From the NCBI GenBank assembly GCA_016875215.1, contig VGRX01000016.1, forward strand, positions 1-33,307: 33,307 nucleotides of DNA, given 5' to 3'. This DNA is from Deltaproteobacteria bacterium (GTDB taxonomy: Bacteria > Myxococcota_A > UBA9042 > CAIXZC01). The position numbers and the translations under genes were made by a program. The notes under the pieces were generated by a model. The model ran no database searches. It was not told the origin of the DNA and saw only the letters and a list, made by a program, of their open reading frames with translations. How positions within the stretch are numbered: position 1 is the stretch's first letter; the number at the start of each line of letters is the position of its first letter. This document shows positions 9,397 to 18,586 of the stretch, one piece after another.

Positions 9397-12300
9397 ATGG
9401 AACCAGCGGTCGCGAGAATCGAGGAGAACGAGCCATCGTGGCAACCGTTGCCCGGGCAGGCGGTGCAGGTCCGGGGAAGGCCGGCAGCGGTCCTGAGCGT
9501 GGTGGGTGCATCCGGGGCCGCCGGCTCGCTGGTGGAGGTTGCCTACACCGACGGGGCCGAGCCTGGGCTGGAGCGGCTGCTCTGGCGCCTGGAGCTCGGG
9601 ACGTCCGGCGGTCCGGGGGCCAGGTCCCGGCTGCGCGTGGGACCGCCGTCCCGCCTGGTTCCGTTCCGGGCTGCGGTCCGGGCCGCACGCTGGGAGGCGC
9701 CGGCTGCCGGGGTGCTGACTCCCGGGGGACCGCTTGCGCCGCTCCGCTCCGCGGTCCGCCTCGAGGAGCACCAGATGGTGCCGCTGATCAGGGCGTTGTC
9801 GATGCCCCGGGTGAGGCTGATGCTGGCGGACGACGTGGGGCTCGGCAAGACCATCGAGGCCGGCCTCATCGCTGCGGAGCTGGTGCTCCGGCGGCAGGTG
9901 CGGCGGATCCTGGTGCTCTGCCCACCGGCGTTGCGCCGGCAATGGCAGGACGAGCTGCGGTTCCGCTTCGGGCTGGAGCTGTCGATTCTCGATCGGCAGG
10001 CAGCCGAACGGCTGGGCGGGCCGGAGGAGGCGTTTTCCGCTCTCCCCAGGGTGATCGTATCGCCGCACTGGCTTTCCCGGCCTGAAGTCCTGGCAGCGTT
10101 CCGGAGCGCGGCCGCCCGTGATAGCCGGGGGGGCAATCGGATCGACCTGCTCGTGGTGGACGAGGCCCACCATTTCCTGCCCCGGCCCCGGGGCAGCGAC
10201 TCGGACCTGGTCGCGATGCTGCGCGAGGTAGTCCCCTGGAGCGAGCACCGCCTGTTCCTGTCGGCCACCCCTCACGACGGGTTCCGGACGTCGTTCACCG
10301 GTCTGCTCGAGATCCTGGACCCGTTGTCGTTTCGCCGCACGTCCGCCCCCACGGCCGCGGAGCGCCAGCGCATGAAGGAGGTGGTGATCCGGCGGCTCAA
10401 GCGGGAGCTTCCGGCAGGAGAGAGTCGATTCCCGTCCCGCCGGGTGACCGCGTGGCCCGTCGTGCTCCCATCGGCCCAGGAGCGGCTGTTCGCCGCACTG
10501 CGGGAGGCCGCCGGATTCCTGCGCCGCTGCGGCCGGGAAAAGAGACGATGCACGGTCTTCCTGGCCGAAGTGCTGTCCAAGAGGCTCCTGTCGTCGGTCG
10601 CGGCATTTGCTTCGAGCTTTGCAGCCTTCCTCGGCGGGCTCGAGAAAGGGCTGGGCCGTGGCGTGCCGCCCCTGCGCGTGACCGAGGGATCGGTGGTGAT
10701 GCAGACCCCGGGTCCGGACCCGGACACGGAGGTCGCATGGCTTCAGGCCGCGGCCCGACTGGGGGCGTTCCTCTCGCAGTACCATCCGAAGGCCGTGGGG
10801 AGGTTCGACGCGCTCGCTCGAGCGCTGGCTGAAGTGACCGAGCCTGAGGGCGGGTTCGCCGATGCCCGCATCGACCGGCTGGCCGATTGGATCGAGGCGC
10901 ACCTGCGAAGGGACGGGAGGTTCGTTCCGGACGAGAAGGTGGTCGTCTTCACCAGCTTCGTCGCTACGCTTCAGGCCGTGCGCGCCCGCTTCGCCGCCCG
11001 TTGGCCGGCGGAAGGCGATTCCCTGGCGTTCCTGTCCGGGGCCACGGGCGAGGCGGAGCGGTGCACGACGCTGGCCCGCTTCTCGGATCCCGGGTCGGGC
11101 CTTCGGGTGCTGGTCACCACCGACGTGGCAGCCGAGGGGCTCAATCTCCAGCAGGCGGCCCGATATGTCTTCCACCACGACATCCCGTGGAACCCCGCGG
11201 TGCTCGAGCAGCGGGTCGGCCGGGTGGACCGGATCGGCCAGGGGAGACCGGTCCGCTCGTTCCACTTCGTCAGCCCGCAGTCGCAGGAGATGCGGCTGCT
11301 CTCCCGGGTCGTCCGGAAGACCGAGGCGATGGAGCAGGATCTCGGCCGGTTCGGTGAGTTGATCGAAGCACGCGTGCGCAAGGTCGTTGCAGGGTCGGCT
11401 CCTGCGAGAGTCCTGTTTCCGGTCGAGCCCGAGGCCGAATCGGATCCGCCGGTGTGCAGCCAGCCGGCCGTTCCCGGCCTGGCGGAGGAGCTGACGGCAG
11501 CGGCCGGCCGACTGCACCTGAGGTCGCAGGAGGTGCGGGAGGGGCTTGCAGAAGCGCTGTCGCTCGACGGTGCGATGCTGTGCGACGGGGACCTCCCCGG
11601 CCTCTTCCGCATCGAGGGCCGGGGAGGGATCGTGCCCAGGACCCTGGCCCGGGAGGCGGCTCTCTGCTTCGACCGCACGGTCCTGCCCTGGGACGGCCGG
11701 GGACCTTCGCTGGTGCATCCGGGTACACCGCTGTTCGCGTGGATGTGCGCCCGTCTCGGCCGGTTGCGGGAGGGCACGCTGCTGTGGACCGCCCAGGCTG
11801 GAGAGCCCCCCCCCGGCACCGATGCCGCGGTCCTCCTGTTCCTGACCCTCTGGGCCGAGAATCGGCTTCGGGAGCCTCTCGCCCGTGCGCCGGATCTGCT
11901 GCTGCTGAGCCTGTCGGAGCATGCGGACAGATGGAGGCCCGGCCGGGTCTCCACTGCAGAGGACGGGGAGGTCAGAGAGCTCGCGGAACGGATCCTGGCA
12001 TGCGCCGGGGGAAGCGTCCCGGCCGAGCCTCGAGAGACCCTGGCCGGCCCGATCCTGGCCGCGGCACTCCCGCTCCTTCCCCGTCTCGTCGAGCGGCGCC
12101 TCAGCGAGCTTGCCACAAGGATGCGACGGATGCTCTCGCATGGCTACAGCAAGGCCTCGCGCACCCTGGAGCTTTCCTGTCGCCGGCAGGAGAGGGAGAT
12201 ACGCCAGGCAGTCTCTCCCCGCACCGTCGAACGACTCGAGGAGCACCTGGAGCGCCTGGAAATCGAGCGGACCCGCAAGGGTTTCCTGTTCGCGGAGCTG

Positions 12301-12504
12301 GCGTCCACGGCACGGCGCCAGACCGACGAGCTGCGGGAGGAGCTCGATGCGCGGGAACGGCGTGGAATGGAGCTCCTGCGGTCGATCGGAGAGGAGAAGC
12401 GCCTGCTGGCGGAGCGACTCCCCCTGCGCTACTCGCTGGCCTGGCCCCCCACCCTTCGCCTCGATGCGCTGGCGGTCCTGGTGCGACAGGGAGGCCGTTC
12501 ATGA
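9397..12504 (+). CDS. SNF2/superfamily 2 helicase, DISARM DrmD-like
   Basis: 1035 aa; Walker A LADDVGLGKTIEAGLIAAEL, VVDEAHHF (DEAH), LSATPHDGFR, helicase-C motif ATDVAAEGLNLQQAARYVFHHDIPWNPAVLEQRVGRVDRIGQ. N-terminal layout (EEHQMVPLIRALSMPRVRLMLADDVGLGKT) resembles DrmD as recalled. Confidence 0.85.
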   Translation: MEPAVARIEENEPSWQPLPGQAVQVRGRPAAVLSVVGASGAAGSLVEVAYTDGAEPGLERLLWRLELGTSGGPGARSRLRVGPPSRLVPFRAAVRAARWEAPAAGVLTPGGPLAPLRSAVRLEEHQMVPLIRALSMPRVRLMLADDVGLGKTIEAGLIAAELVLRRQVRRILVLCPPALRRQWQDELRFRFGLELSILDRQAAERLGGPEEAFSALPRVIVSPHWLSRPEVLAAFRSAAARDSRGGNRIDLLVVDEAHHFLPRPRGSDSDLVAMLREVVPWSEHRLFLSATPHDGFRTSFTGLLEILDPLSFRRTSAPTAAERQRMKEVVIRRLKRELPAGESRFPSRRVTAWPVVLPSAQERLFAALREAAGFLRRCGREKRRCTVFLAEVLSKRLLSSVAAFASSFAAFLGGLEKGLGRGVPPLRVTEGSVVMQTPGPDPDTEVAWLQAAARLGAFLSQYHPKAVGRFDALARALAEVTEPEGGFADARIDRLADWIEAHLRRDGRFVPDEKVVVFTSFVATLQAVRARFAARWPAEGDSLAFLSGATGEAERCTTLARFSDPGSGLRVLVTTDVAAEGLNLQQAARYVFHHDIPWNPAVLEQRVGRVDRIGQGRPVRSFHFVSPQSQEMRLLSRVVRKTEAMEQDLGRFGELIEARVRKVVAGSAPARVLFPVEPEAESDPPVCSQPAVPGLAEELTAAAGRLHLRSQEVREGLAEALSLDGAMLCDGDLPGLFRIEGRGGIVPRTLAREAALCFDRTVLPWDGRGPSLVHPGTPLFAWMCARLGRLREGTLLWTAQAGEPPPGTDAAVLLFLTLWAENRLREPLARAPDLLLLSLSEHADRWRPGRVSTAEDGEVRELAERILACAGGSVPAEPRETLAGPILAAALPLLPRLVERRLSELATRMRRMLSHGYSKASRTLELSCRRQEREIRQAVSPRTVERLEEHLERLEIERTRKGFLFAELASTARRQTDELREELDARERRGMELLRSIGEEKRLLAERLPLRYSLAWPPTLRLDALAVLVRQGGRS

Positions 12505-15500
12505 GCCGGGGGAGGTTTCCAGGTCGGGACGGGCGGCTCGCCGCGGCGGAAGGCCATTCGCAACGGACTCCCAGGTCGGGACGGGTGCGGGGGATGGTAT
12601 CCGCGCTGGAAGGGATCGTGGCACCGGCAGCGCACGAGTGGACACGGCTTGGGTTGCCGGAAGAGCCGCTGAGGTTGGCAGCGATGCGGATCCTGCTGCG
12701 GCTGGTCGTCATCCGGCGGGCGGAGGGAACGGGGCTGCTGCCCTGTGACGACCCGCTGTACGGGCCGTCCTACTCGCTCTCGGGCCTCCATCGCCGTCTC
12801 CGGGGTGAGCGGCTGGCCGGGGAAGGAAGCCTGGCAGGCCGCGGGCACGCGTGGCCGCGAGTCCAGGCACTGTTCCAACTGGTCTGGGCGGGGAGCGACC
12901 ACCCGGCACTGCCGATCCGGGCGTACGGCGGGGAGTTGTTCGAGCCGGGCCGCACCGGTTCCGACAGCCCGGTCCTGCAGGCGCTTGCCCTGCTCCGGGT
13001 GAACGGTCCCGATGATGCAGGCGTGCTCGAAGTGCTGGATCGGCTGGGGGAGTGCGAGCGTCTGGCCGGAGGGCCTGAAGCTCCGGCAGCGCGCCTGGTG
13101 GGGACGCTCTACGAGGAGCTCCTGGAGTGGCGACTCGAGCTGGAATCGGGGGAGCCGCGGGCGGTGAACGACCGGTCCCGGCGCAAGGGAACCGGCAGCT
13201 TCTACACGCCGCCGGAGCTTGCGCGCGACCTGGTCCGCAGGACGCTCGACCCGCTCCTCGTGGACGTCAAGAACCACCTCCGCCCCCCGGAGGAGCTGCT
13301 TTCGCTTCGCGTGTGCGACCCGGCCATGGGGTCCGGCTCCTTCCTGTCCGCTGCCCTGGAGCACCTCTCCGAGGCCGTCGTGCGTTCCGCGCAGCAGCAC
13401 GGGAGACTCCGTGCCGCGCACAGCGGCCGGGAGAGCAGCGCGGCCACCCTGGTCGACCTGGGGAGGGACATCCGCCTGGAGCTTCCCGGTGCGGCGGACG
13501 ATCCCCTCCTCGAGGAATCCCTCCGGGTTCGCGTCCGCCGTCTGGTGGTCGAGAACTGCCTCTGGGGGGTAGACCTCGATCCGGTCGCGGTGGAGCTGGC
13601 CCGCACCGCCCTCTGGCTCGAGACCCTGGACCGCCGGCTCCCGCTCACGTTCCTCGACCACAAGCTGGTCTCGGGGGATGCGCTGGTCGGGTGCTGGCTG
13701 AGCGACCTGCCGGTCTATCCGCTGTCCGCCTGGCGGCACGAGCCGGCTGCGCCTCAGGTCAACGCAGAGGCCCGCTCCGTTCTGCTGGCAAAGACATCTC
13801 CGCTCCTGCCGCTCAGCGGTTCGGGACGTCCGGAGTCGGTTCGCCGGCGCCTGTCGGGGTGCCTGGACGAGCTGAGGGCCATCCCGATCGAGTTCCCGGA
13901 TCGAAAGCGGGCCGGCTACAGGGCGCGGGTGCTCGGGGACAGCGAGGCCGTGGCGCTCAAGGGGCAGATGGACCGCTGGTGCGCGCTCTGGTTCACGCAA
14001 GGGGGACCGGGGCCGGAGCGTCCTGGACCCCGGTTGTGGTACTCGTGCCCCGATGCGGGCATGGAACCGGCAGCACGAGCGGCCTCGACCCGGCGTTTCC
14101 TGCACTGGGAGCTGGTGTTTCCCGACGTTTTCGAGGGGGAGTTCCCCGGATTCGACGCGCTGCTGGGTAACCCTCCCTGGGAGGTGCTGCGCTCACGGCC
14201 GGACCGCTTCCTGCTGTCCCGCTGGTTCTCGGGCAGGGCCTGTCCCGGCGGTCCCCTCGATGCCCGCTACCGGGCCCTGTCCCGCAAGACAGGGGACCCG
14301 TGCGCTGCCGACGCGGAAGCCCGGTCCGCTCCGTTCGTGGAGCAGGGGGCGTCGGACCACAACACCTATCGGCTGTTCCTGGAGCAGGCGTGGCACCTGA
14401 TCCGGGCAGGGGGACGGCTCGGCTTCCTGGTTCCAGGGGGGATCGCAAGCGATCGGGGGGCGGCCCCGCTGCGCCGGCTGTTCCTGGACCAGGGGGAGTG
14501 GGAGCAGCTCATCTCTTTCGACAACCGGAGACGGCTGTTCCCGGTGGACGGACGTCTGAAGTTCTGCGCGGTGGTGGTGCGCAAGGGTGGCCGGACGGAG
14601 CGGGTGCACGCGTCCTTCGGGAACGAGACGCCCGTGCCTGCGGAAGGGGTCGCCTGGTCCAGGGAGCTGATCGAGGACCACTCGGCTCAGCTTGCGTTTC
14701 CCGAGCTTTCGGGGGGCGAGGAGATCGCCCTGTTCACCGCCCTGCATCGGGCTGGGATTCCGCTCGTGCGATGGCGCCCTTCGACCCGTGCTGCGAGCTA
14801 CGCACGGGAGCTCGACGCGGGAAACGGCGAAGGGCTTTTCGCCCCGGTCCCGGATTGGCTGGCCCGCGGCGCGGTTCCCTACCTGCCCGAGCCAGGCGAG
14901 CCGGCCGCGGACCACCAGGCGGCGGGATTCCCTGCGGCTCTGGATCTGTGGAAGGACCGCGACGGGCTGCTCCTTCCCGTCGTGCACGGAGCCCTCGTGC
15001 TTCCCCACGGCCTTTCGAATCCGGATCCTCGGGAGGGGATCTCGCCGCGCGACCTGATGCCCCTGGACCGGTACTTCCGTGGTCGGGGCCGAGGGCTCAA
15101 GGTCGCGGTCCGCCGCGTCACCAACGCGACCAACACCCGCACCCTCATCGCAGGGCTGGTCCCCGACCTCCCGTGCACGGACAAGGCCGCGGTGCTCACC
15201 CTTCCTGCGGTCGAGGAGATGCTGCTGCTCCTGGCGCTGCTGAACTCGTTCCCGCTCGACTTCGTCGCCCGGCGGATCTGTGCGGGGACGAACCTGGACC
15301 GCCATCACCTGATGCGTCTGCCGATGCCGAGCCTGTCGAACCTCGGCCGCATCAGCTCGTTGGCCGATCATCCGCCAGATCCGCCATGGGGGAGCCTCGG
15401 CTCCGGATCGATCGGGGTTCGGCTGGCCCGGAATGCACTGCGGCTCGGGGCGTGCCACCCGCTCTTCGCCCCGCTCTGGGTTCGCTGCGCCGAATCGTGG

Positions 15501-16061
15501 CCGGAGCTTCTGCAGCGGCCCTGGCATGCCTGGTGGGCGGTGACTCCGGCAACCCGCACGGCGCTGAAGGTCGAGAACGACCTGCTGGCTGCGTCGGCCT
15601 GTGGGCTGGGACCGGAGGCTCTCGACTTGATGTTGGAGGAGTGCGGGCACCCGTCGGAGCGGCTGGCGGACCCGGCCTTTGCCGCGACTCTCGACCGCCG
15701 GGGGTTCTGGCGGGTGGACCGTGAGCGGCCGCCGGAGGCGAGGCACACGGAGCTCGTCCGGACCTTGTCGAGGCCGGCCGGACGCCGGTTCCCGGCGGAG
15801 GGCTCCGGGGGGTCGGCCGATACGGCGCTACCTGCGACCGGCAGGTCCCCTGCGGGCCGGCCCCCGAGCGAATCCGCCACGACTTCGGTTCCGGCCGCGC
15901 CAGGTTGGGAGCAGACGCTGGTTCCCCACCTGGGCCCGCTCCTGGCCCCGTGGCAGGAAGGGCTGGACGCGGCAGACAACTGGAAGCTGTGCCGGGAGAC
16001 AGCCGGTCGCCTGGCGGAGCTCGGCTTCCGGCTCCTGCCTGGGAGAACCGGACTGCTGTAG
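12501..16061 (+). CDS. N6-adenine DNA methyltransferase, Eco57I/DrmMI-like
   Basis: ATGA overlap with the helicase stop; motif I VCDPAMGSGSFLSAALEHL, motif IV FDALLGNPPWEVLRSR, C-terminal TRD-like region. ORF is open from 11454, but ATG 12501 is the coupled start. Confidence 0.88.
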   Translation: MSRGRFPGRDGRLAAAEGHSQRTPRSGRVRGMVSALEGIVAPAAHEWTRLGLPEEPLRLAAMRILLRLVVIRRAEGTGLLPCDDPLYGPSYSLSGLHRRLRGERLAGEGSLAGRGHAWPRVQALFQLVWAGSDHPALPIRAYGGELFEPGRTGSDSPVLQALALLRVNGPDDAGVLEVLDRLGECERLAGGPEAPAARLVGTLYEELLEWRLELESGEPRAVNDRSRRKGTGSFYTPPELARDLVRRTLDPLLVDVKNHLRPPEELLSLRVCDPAMGSGSFLSAALEHLSEAVVRSAQQHGRLRAAHSGRESSAATLVDLGRDIRLELPGAADDPLLEESLRVRVRRLVVENCLWGVDLDPVAVELARTALWLETLDRRLPLTFLDHKLVSGDALVGCWLSDLPVYPLSAWRHEPAAPQVNAEARSVLLAKTSPLLPLSGSGRPESVRRRLSGCLDELRAIPIEFPDRKRAGYRARVLGDSEAVALKGQMDRWCALWFTQGGPGPERPGPRLWYSCPDAGMEPAARAASTRRFLHWELVFPDVFEGEFPGFDALLGNPPWEVLRSRPDRFLLSRWFSGRACPGGPLDARYRALSRKTGDPCAADAEARSAPFVEQGASDHNTYRLFLEQAWHLIRAGGRLGFLVPGGIASDRGAAPLRRLFLDQGEWEQLISFDNRRRLFPVDGRLKFCAVVVRKGGRTERVHASFGNETPVPAEGVAWSRELIEDHSAQLAFPELSGGEEIALFTALHRAGIPLVRWRPSTRAASYARELDAGNGEGLFAPVPDWLARGAVPYLPEPGEPAADHQAAGFPAALDLWKDRDGLLLPVVHGALVLPHGLSNPDPREGISPRDLMPLDRYFRGRGRGLKVAVRRVTNATNTRTLIAGLVPDLPCTDKAAVLTLPAVEEMLLLLALLNSFPLDFVARRICAGTNLDRHHLMRLPMPSLSNLGRISSLADHPPDPPWGSLGSGSIGVRLARNALRLGACHPLFAPLWVRCAESWPELLQRPWHAWWAVTPATRTALKVENDLLAASACGLGPEALDLMLEECGHPSERLADPAFAATLDRRGFWRVDRERPPEARHTELVRTLSRPAGRRFPAEGSGGSADTALPATGRSPAGRPPSESATTSVPAAPGWEQTLVPHLGPLLAPWQEGLDAADNWKLCRETAGRLAELGFRLLPGRTGLL

Positions 16062-16076
16062 CCCGGATGATCCGGG
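16062..16076 (+). terminator. Short perfect hairpin at methylase 3' end
   Basis: CCCGGA-TGA-TCCGGG immediately after the TAG stop; no U-tract, so termination is uncertain. Confidence 0.35.
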
Positions 16077-16138
16077 ACCATCGACCATTCTCCGGGGGAT
16101 CGAGACATGCGGGCAGCCGCCCGGCCGACGTCCCGGCC

Positions 16139-16849
16139 TCACCGTGACAGCACCCGGTACAGGTTCCTCTTCACGTCCGGGACGTGCCGTTCCAGCTCGG
16201 CGATGAACGCCTTGGTGTCGCGGCGCACGAAGGCCATCTTGCCCGGGCAGCGGCAGGCGGGATCGACGAACTGCTGGGATGCGGCGTAGGCCCGGGTCTC
16301 GTCTTCCAGGACGGTGGCCAGGGGACGGACGAGGGAGAGCTGCCCGTCGAAGAACTCCACCCGGGGGGCCATGGTGCTGATGTTCCCGTGGTGGAACATG
16401 TTCATGAGCAGCGTCTCGACCAGGTCGTCCAGGTGGTGCCCCAGCGTGATCTTGTTGTGCCCGGTGCGAAATGCCATCTTGATGAGCGCGGTGCGTCGCC
16501 GCAGCGCGCAGTAGAAGCAGTTGATGTTGCCCTTGATCTCCTCGTTGATGGGGTAGAACGTGGTCTCGAATGCAAAGCCGTAGCGTTGAGCACGTTCCTG
16601 GATGACCTCCAGGGGAATGCTCCCGCTTCAGGTGATGTCGGTCCGGATCTTGGCCGCGGTGAAGTGGGTATCGGGGAAATGCCCGGGCTTCAGCCAGCCG
16701 CACAGGTCGAGGAGGGTGAAGCTGTCCTTGCCGCCCGATACGCCGATGATGACGCGGTCGCCGGGCTCAAACATCCGGTAGGTGCGGACCGCGTCCAGGA
16801 ACCTCTCCTGGAGCGGCAGCGGGATGGGGCACTCCGTGGACCGGGTCAC
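16139..16849 (-). CDS. TtcA-like PP-loop ATPase / tRNA sulfurtransferase with in-frame TGA; candidate selenoprotein (Sec74)
   Basis: N-half: GVSGGKDSFTLLDL PP-loop, then ...AAKIRTDIT-TGA-SGSIPLEVIQERAQRYGFAFETTFYPINEEIKGNINCFYCALRRRTALIKMAFRTGHNKITLGHHLDDLVETLLMNMF. Both sides are in the same frame. The ORF track splits it into 16628-16849 and 16139-16477. Confidence 0.75.
16595..16617 (-). promoter_or_regulatory. Candidate bacterial SECIS stem-loop (ttcA-like gene)
   Basis: Minus strand TTC-CC-CTGG-AGGTCAT-CCAG-GAA: 7-bp stem with 2-nt bulge, loop AGGTCAT beginning 19 nt after the TGA (16630-16628). Confidence 0.55.
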
Positions 16850-17604
16850 GGCTCGTCCCTACGTGCCTCGGGGGTGACCTGGATTGCTGGCGGGGCCAAA
16901 GCATCGAGCAGGTGGGAGAGCACCTCGAACGGGAGCGTGACGTCCACCAGTCCCCCTCCGGTCCCCACCGCATTCGTGAGCCGCTGCAGGACATCGAGCG
17001 AGCGGACGTCGGCGGCCAACACCCGGGGCCGGATCCCGTAGGCGGCATACAGCGCGGCAATGCGGGCCACGACGGCCACACCGTCCCCGCCCGCATCATC
17101 GAGGCGGCCGACCATGCAGGCGATGGAATGGGGGAAGCCGGGGTTGCGGGAGGCCGGCGGCCCTTCGGTGCACGGTATCCCGTCGCGCCATTCCTGGACG
17201 TGAGGGAACGTGCTCACTGCGAGGGCCTGGACGGGGTCGGACACGGACGAGATGCACACCTCGATTCCCCGAGCCACCAGCACGGAGGCGGCAAACAGGC
17301 TCTCCGGGAGCGGTTTGAGCATGCACACCAGGGTCGGACCGCTCAGCGGTCCTCCGGTCCGTTCCGCCATCCGGGCATCCAGCCCGACCGCCTGGTCGAC
17401 GACCTCGTGTGCGGTCCCCTCCGACATCTGGAAGAACAGCTTCCAGTCCCGCCGACCGGAGGCCACGACGGCCTCGATCACGGCGGCGGGCGTTGCGCCC
17501 CGATCGGCCAGTGCCCCCTGCTGGACGGTCACTCCGCCTACGTACGGCAGAAGCGCAGCGGCCCTGATGTCGCCGGACCGAGCGGAATTCAGGAAGAACC
17601 GCAT
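16846..17604 (-). CDS. Divergent transaldolase / fructose-6-phosphate aldolase-like protein
   Basis: 252 aa; MRFFLNSARSGDIRAAALLPYVGGVTVQQGAL resembles the MxFFIDTAxxxEI...GVTTNPSL start; LVDVTLPFEVL near the C-terminus. Overlaps the ttcA-like start by ATGA. Confidence 0.6.
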   Translation of the reverse strand: MRFFLNSARSGDIRAAALLPYVGGVTVQQGALADRGATPAAVIEAVVASGRRDWKLFFQMSEGTAHEVVDQAVGLDARMAERTGGPLSGPTLVCMLKPLPESLFAASVLVARGIEVCISSVSDPVQALAVSTFPHVQEWRDGIPCTEGPPASRNPGFPHSIACMVGRLDDAGGDGVAVVARIAALYAAYGIRPRVLAADVRSLDVLQRLTNAVGTGGGLVDVTLPFEVLSHLLDALAPPAIQVTPEARRDEP

Positions 17605-17627
17605 GGAACGCTCCCGTGGGGAGAAGG

Positions 17628-17891
17628 CTACATCGGGACGGCTTCGACCGCTGCGACCTCGGGGACCACTTCCCGCACCTTGCGCTCGATGCCGAGCTTG
17701 AGCGTGTACATGGCGCCGGGGCAGCCGGCGCAGTGCCCCTTGAGCCGGATGCGCACGACGTTGTTCTCGGTCATCTCCACGAACTCCATGTCCCCGCCAT
17801 CCATCTGGAGATAGGGGCGCAGCTCTTCAAGCGTCGCCTTCACCTTGTCCAGCATCTCTTCGTTGATCATCGAATCCCCCTCCGGCGTCAT
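17628..17891 (-). CDS. NifU C-terminal-domain Fe-S scaffold protein
   Basis: 87 aa; LRPYLQMDGGDMEFVEM...VRIRLKGHCAGCPGAMYTLKLGIERKV (CxxC NifU motif). Confidence 0.92.
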   Translation of the reverse strand: MTPEGDSMINEEMLDKVKATLEELRPYLQMDGGDMEFVEMTENNVVRIRLKGHCAGCPGAMYTLKLGIERKVREVVPEVAAVEAVPM

Positions 17892-18014
17892 GCCGTAGGT
17901 ATCATGCGAATTCGGACGGAAAGATCAAGTGATTCCTGGTCCCATCCGGTCTACGAGTATGGTCGGGTCGTTCGTCGAGCGCCGCCGGATGATTGACGGT
18001 CAAGGCGACCATGT

Positions 18015-18479
18015 TTAGAAGTATTTGGTGCACTGGTCGGTGAAATCCTGCATGGCGGCGCAGGTCATGAGCATTGCAGCGCGGTGGGCGTCGTTCGAGT
18101 CGTCCGCACACACCAGGTGATTGCAGTCGCACCAGTTCGTGTTGCCGGGGTGGTCCTGGGCTTCCGTCTGCTTGCACACGCAGTAGGGGACGGTGAAGTA
18201 CTCCTCCCCCTTTTCCAGGCATTCGCAGACTGCCGGGGTTTCCGTGCACCCGCCGTCGCCTCCCGCGTCCTCCGCACCGGCCTCCCCCTCGGCATCCGCG
18301 GGTCCAGTCGTGGAATCCTTGGGGGAAGAGGCATCCTGGTCCTTCTTCTCCTTTATGTACATCGTAGAGTGGCCCACGCCTGCGGCCCCGGCGGCGACCG
18401 GGTGCCCCGAGGGGACCTCGTACTCGGCCTCGCAGGCCGCAAAGAACAGGAGAACCACCACCAGAGAAAGGCGTTTCAT
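18015..18479 (-). CDS. Cys-rich putative lipoprotein
   Basis: MKRLSLVVVLLFFAACEAEYE lipobox-type signal; acidic linker; 13 Cys in the C-terminal half. Start trimmed from the 255-aa ORF. Confidence 0.7.
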   Translation of the reverse strand: MKRLSLVVVLLFFAACEAEYEVPSGHPVAAGAAGVGHSTMYIKEKKDQDASSPKDSTTGPADAEGEAGAEDAGGDGGCTETPAVCECLEKGEEYFTVPYCVCKQTEAQDHPGNTNWCDCNHLVCADDSNDAHRAAMLMTCAAMQDFTDQCTKYF

Positions 18480-18586
18480 GGGAACCTCCGGCGCAACACA
18501 CCCATACCGGCTTGGAGTGTACCTGCTGCGACCATTCCAGTCAAAAAAGTGCAATCGTCGAGGGTGCCTTGGCAGCCTTGGGGGGG

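Noticed and set aside
9331-12246. 971-aa minus-strand ORF
   Set aside because: Antisense to the clearly motif-bearing helicase; low-complexity Arg/Gly/Pro/His-rich translation is typical of GC-rich shadow frames.
12429-15746. Long minus-strand ORFs (558 and 517 aa) opposite the methylase
   Set aside because: No recognisable motifs; complement of the methylase coding sequence.
16628-16630. Simple pseudogene or frameshift explanation for the split ttcA-like ORF
   Set aside because: Frame is preserved on both sides, only one TGA occurs, and a SECIS-like loop follows; a nonsense mutation remains possible but is less economical.
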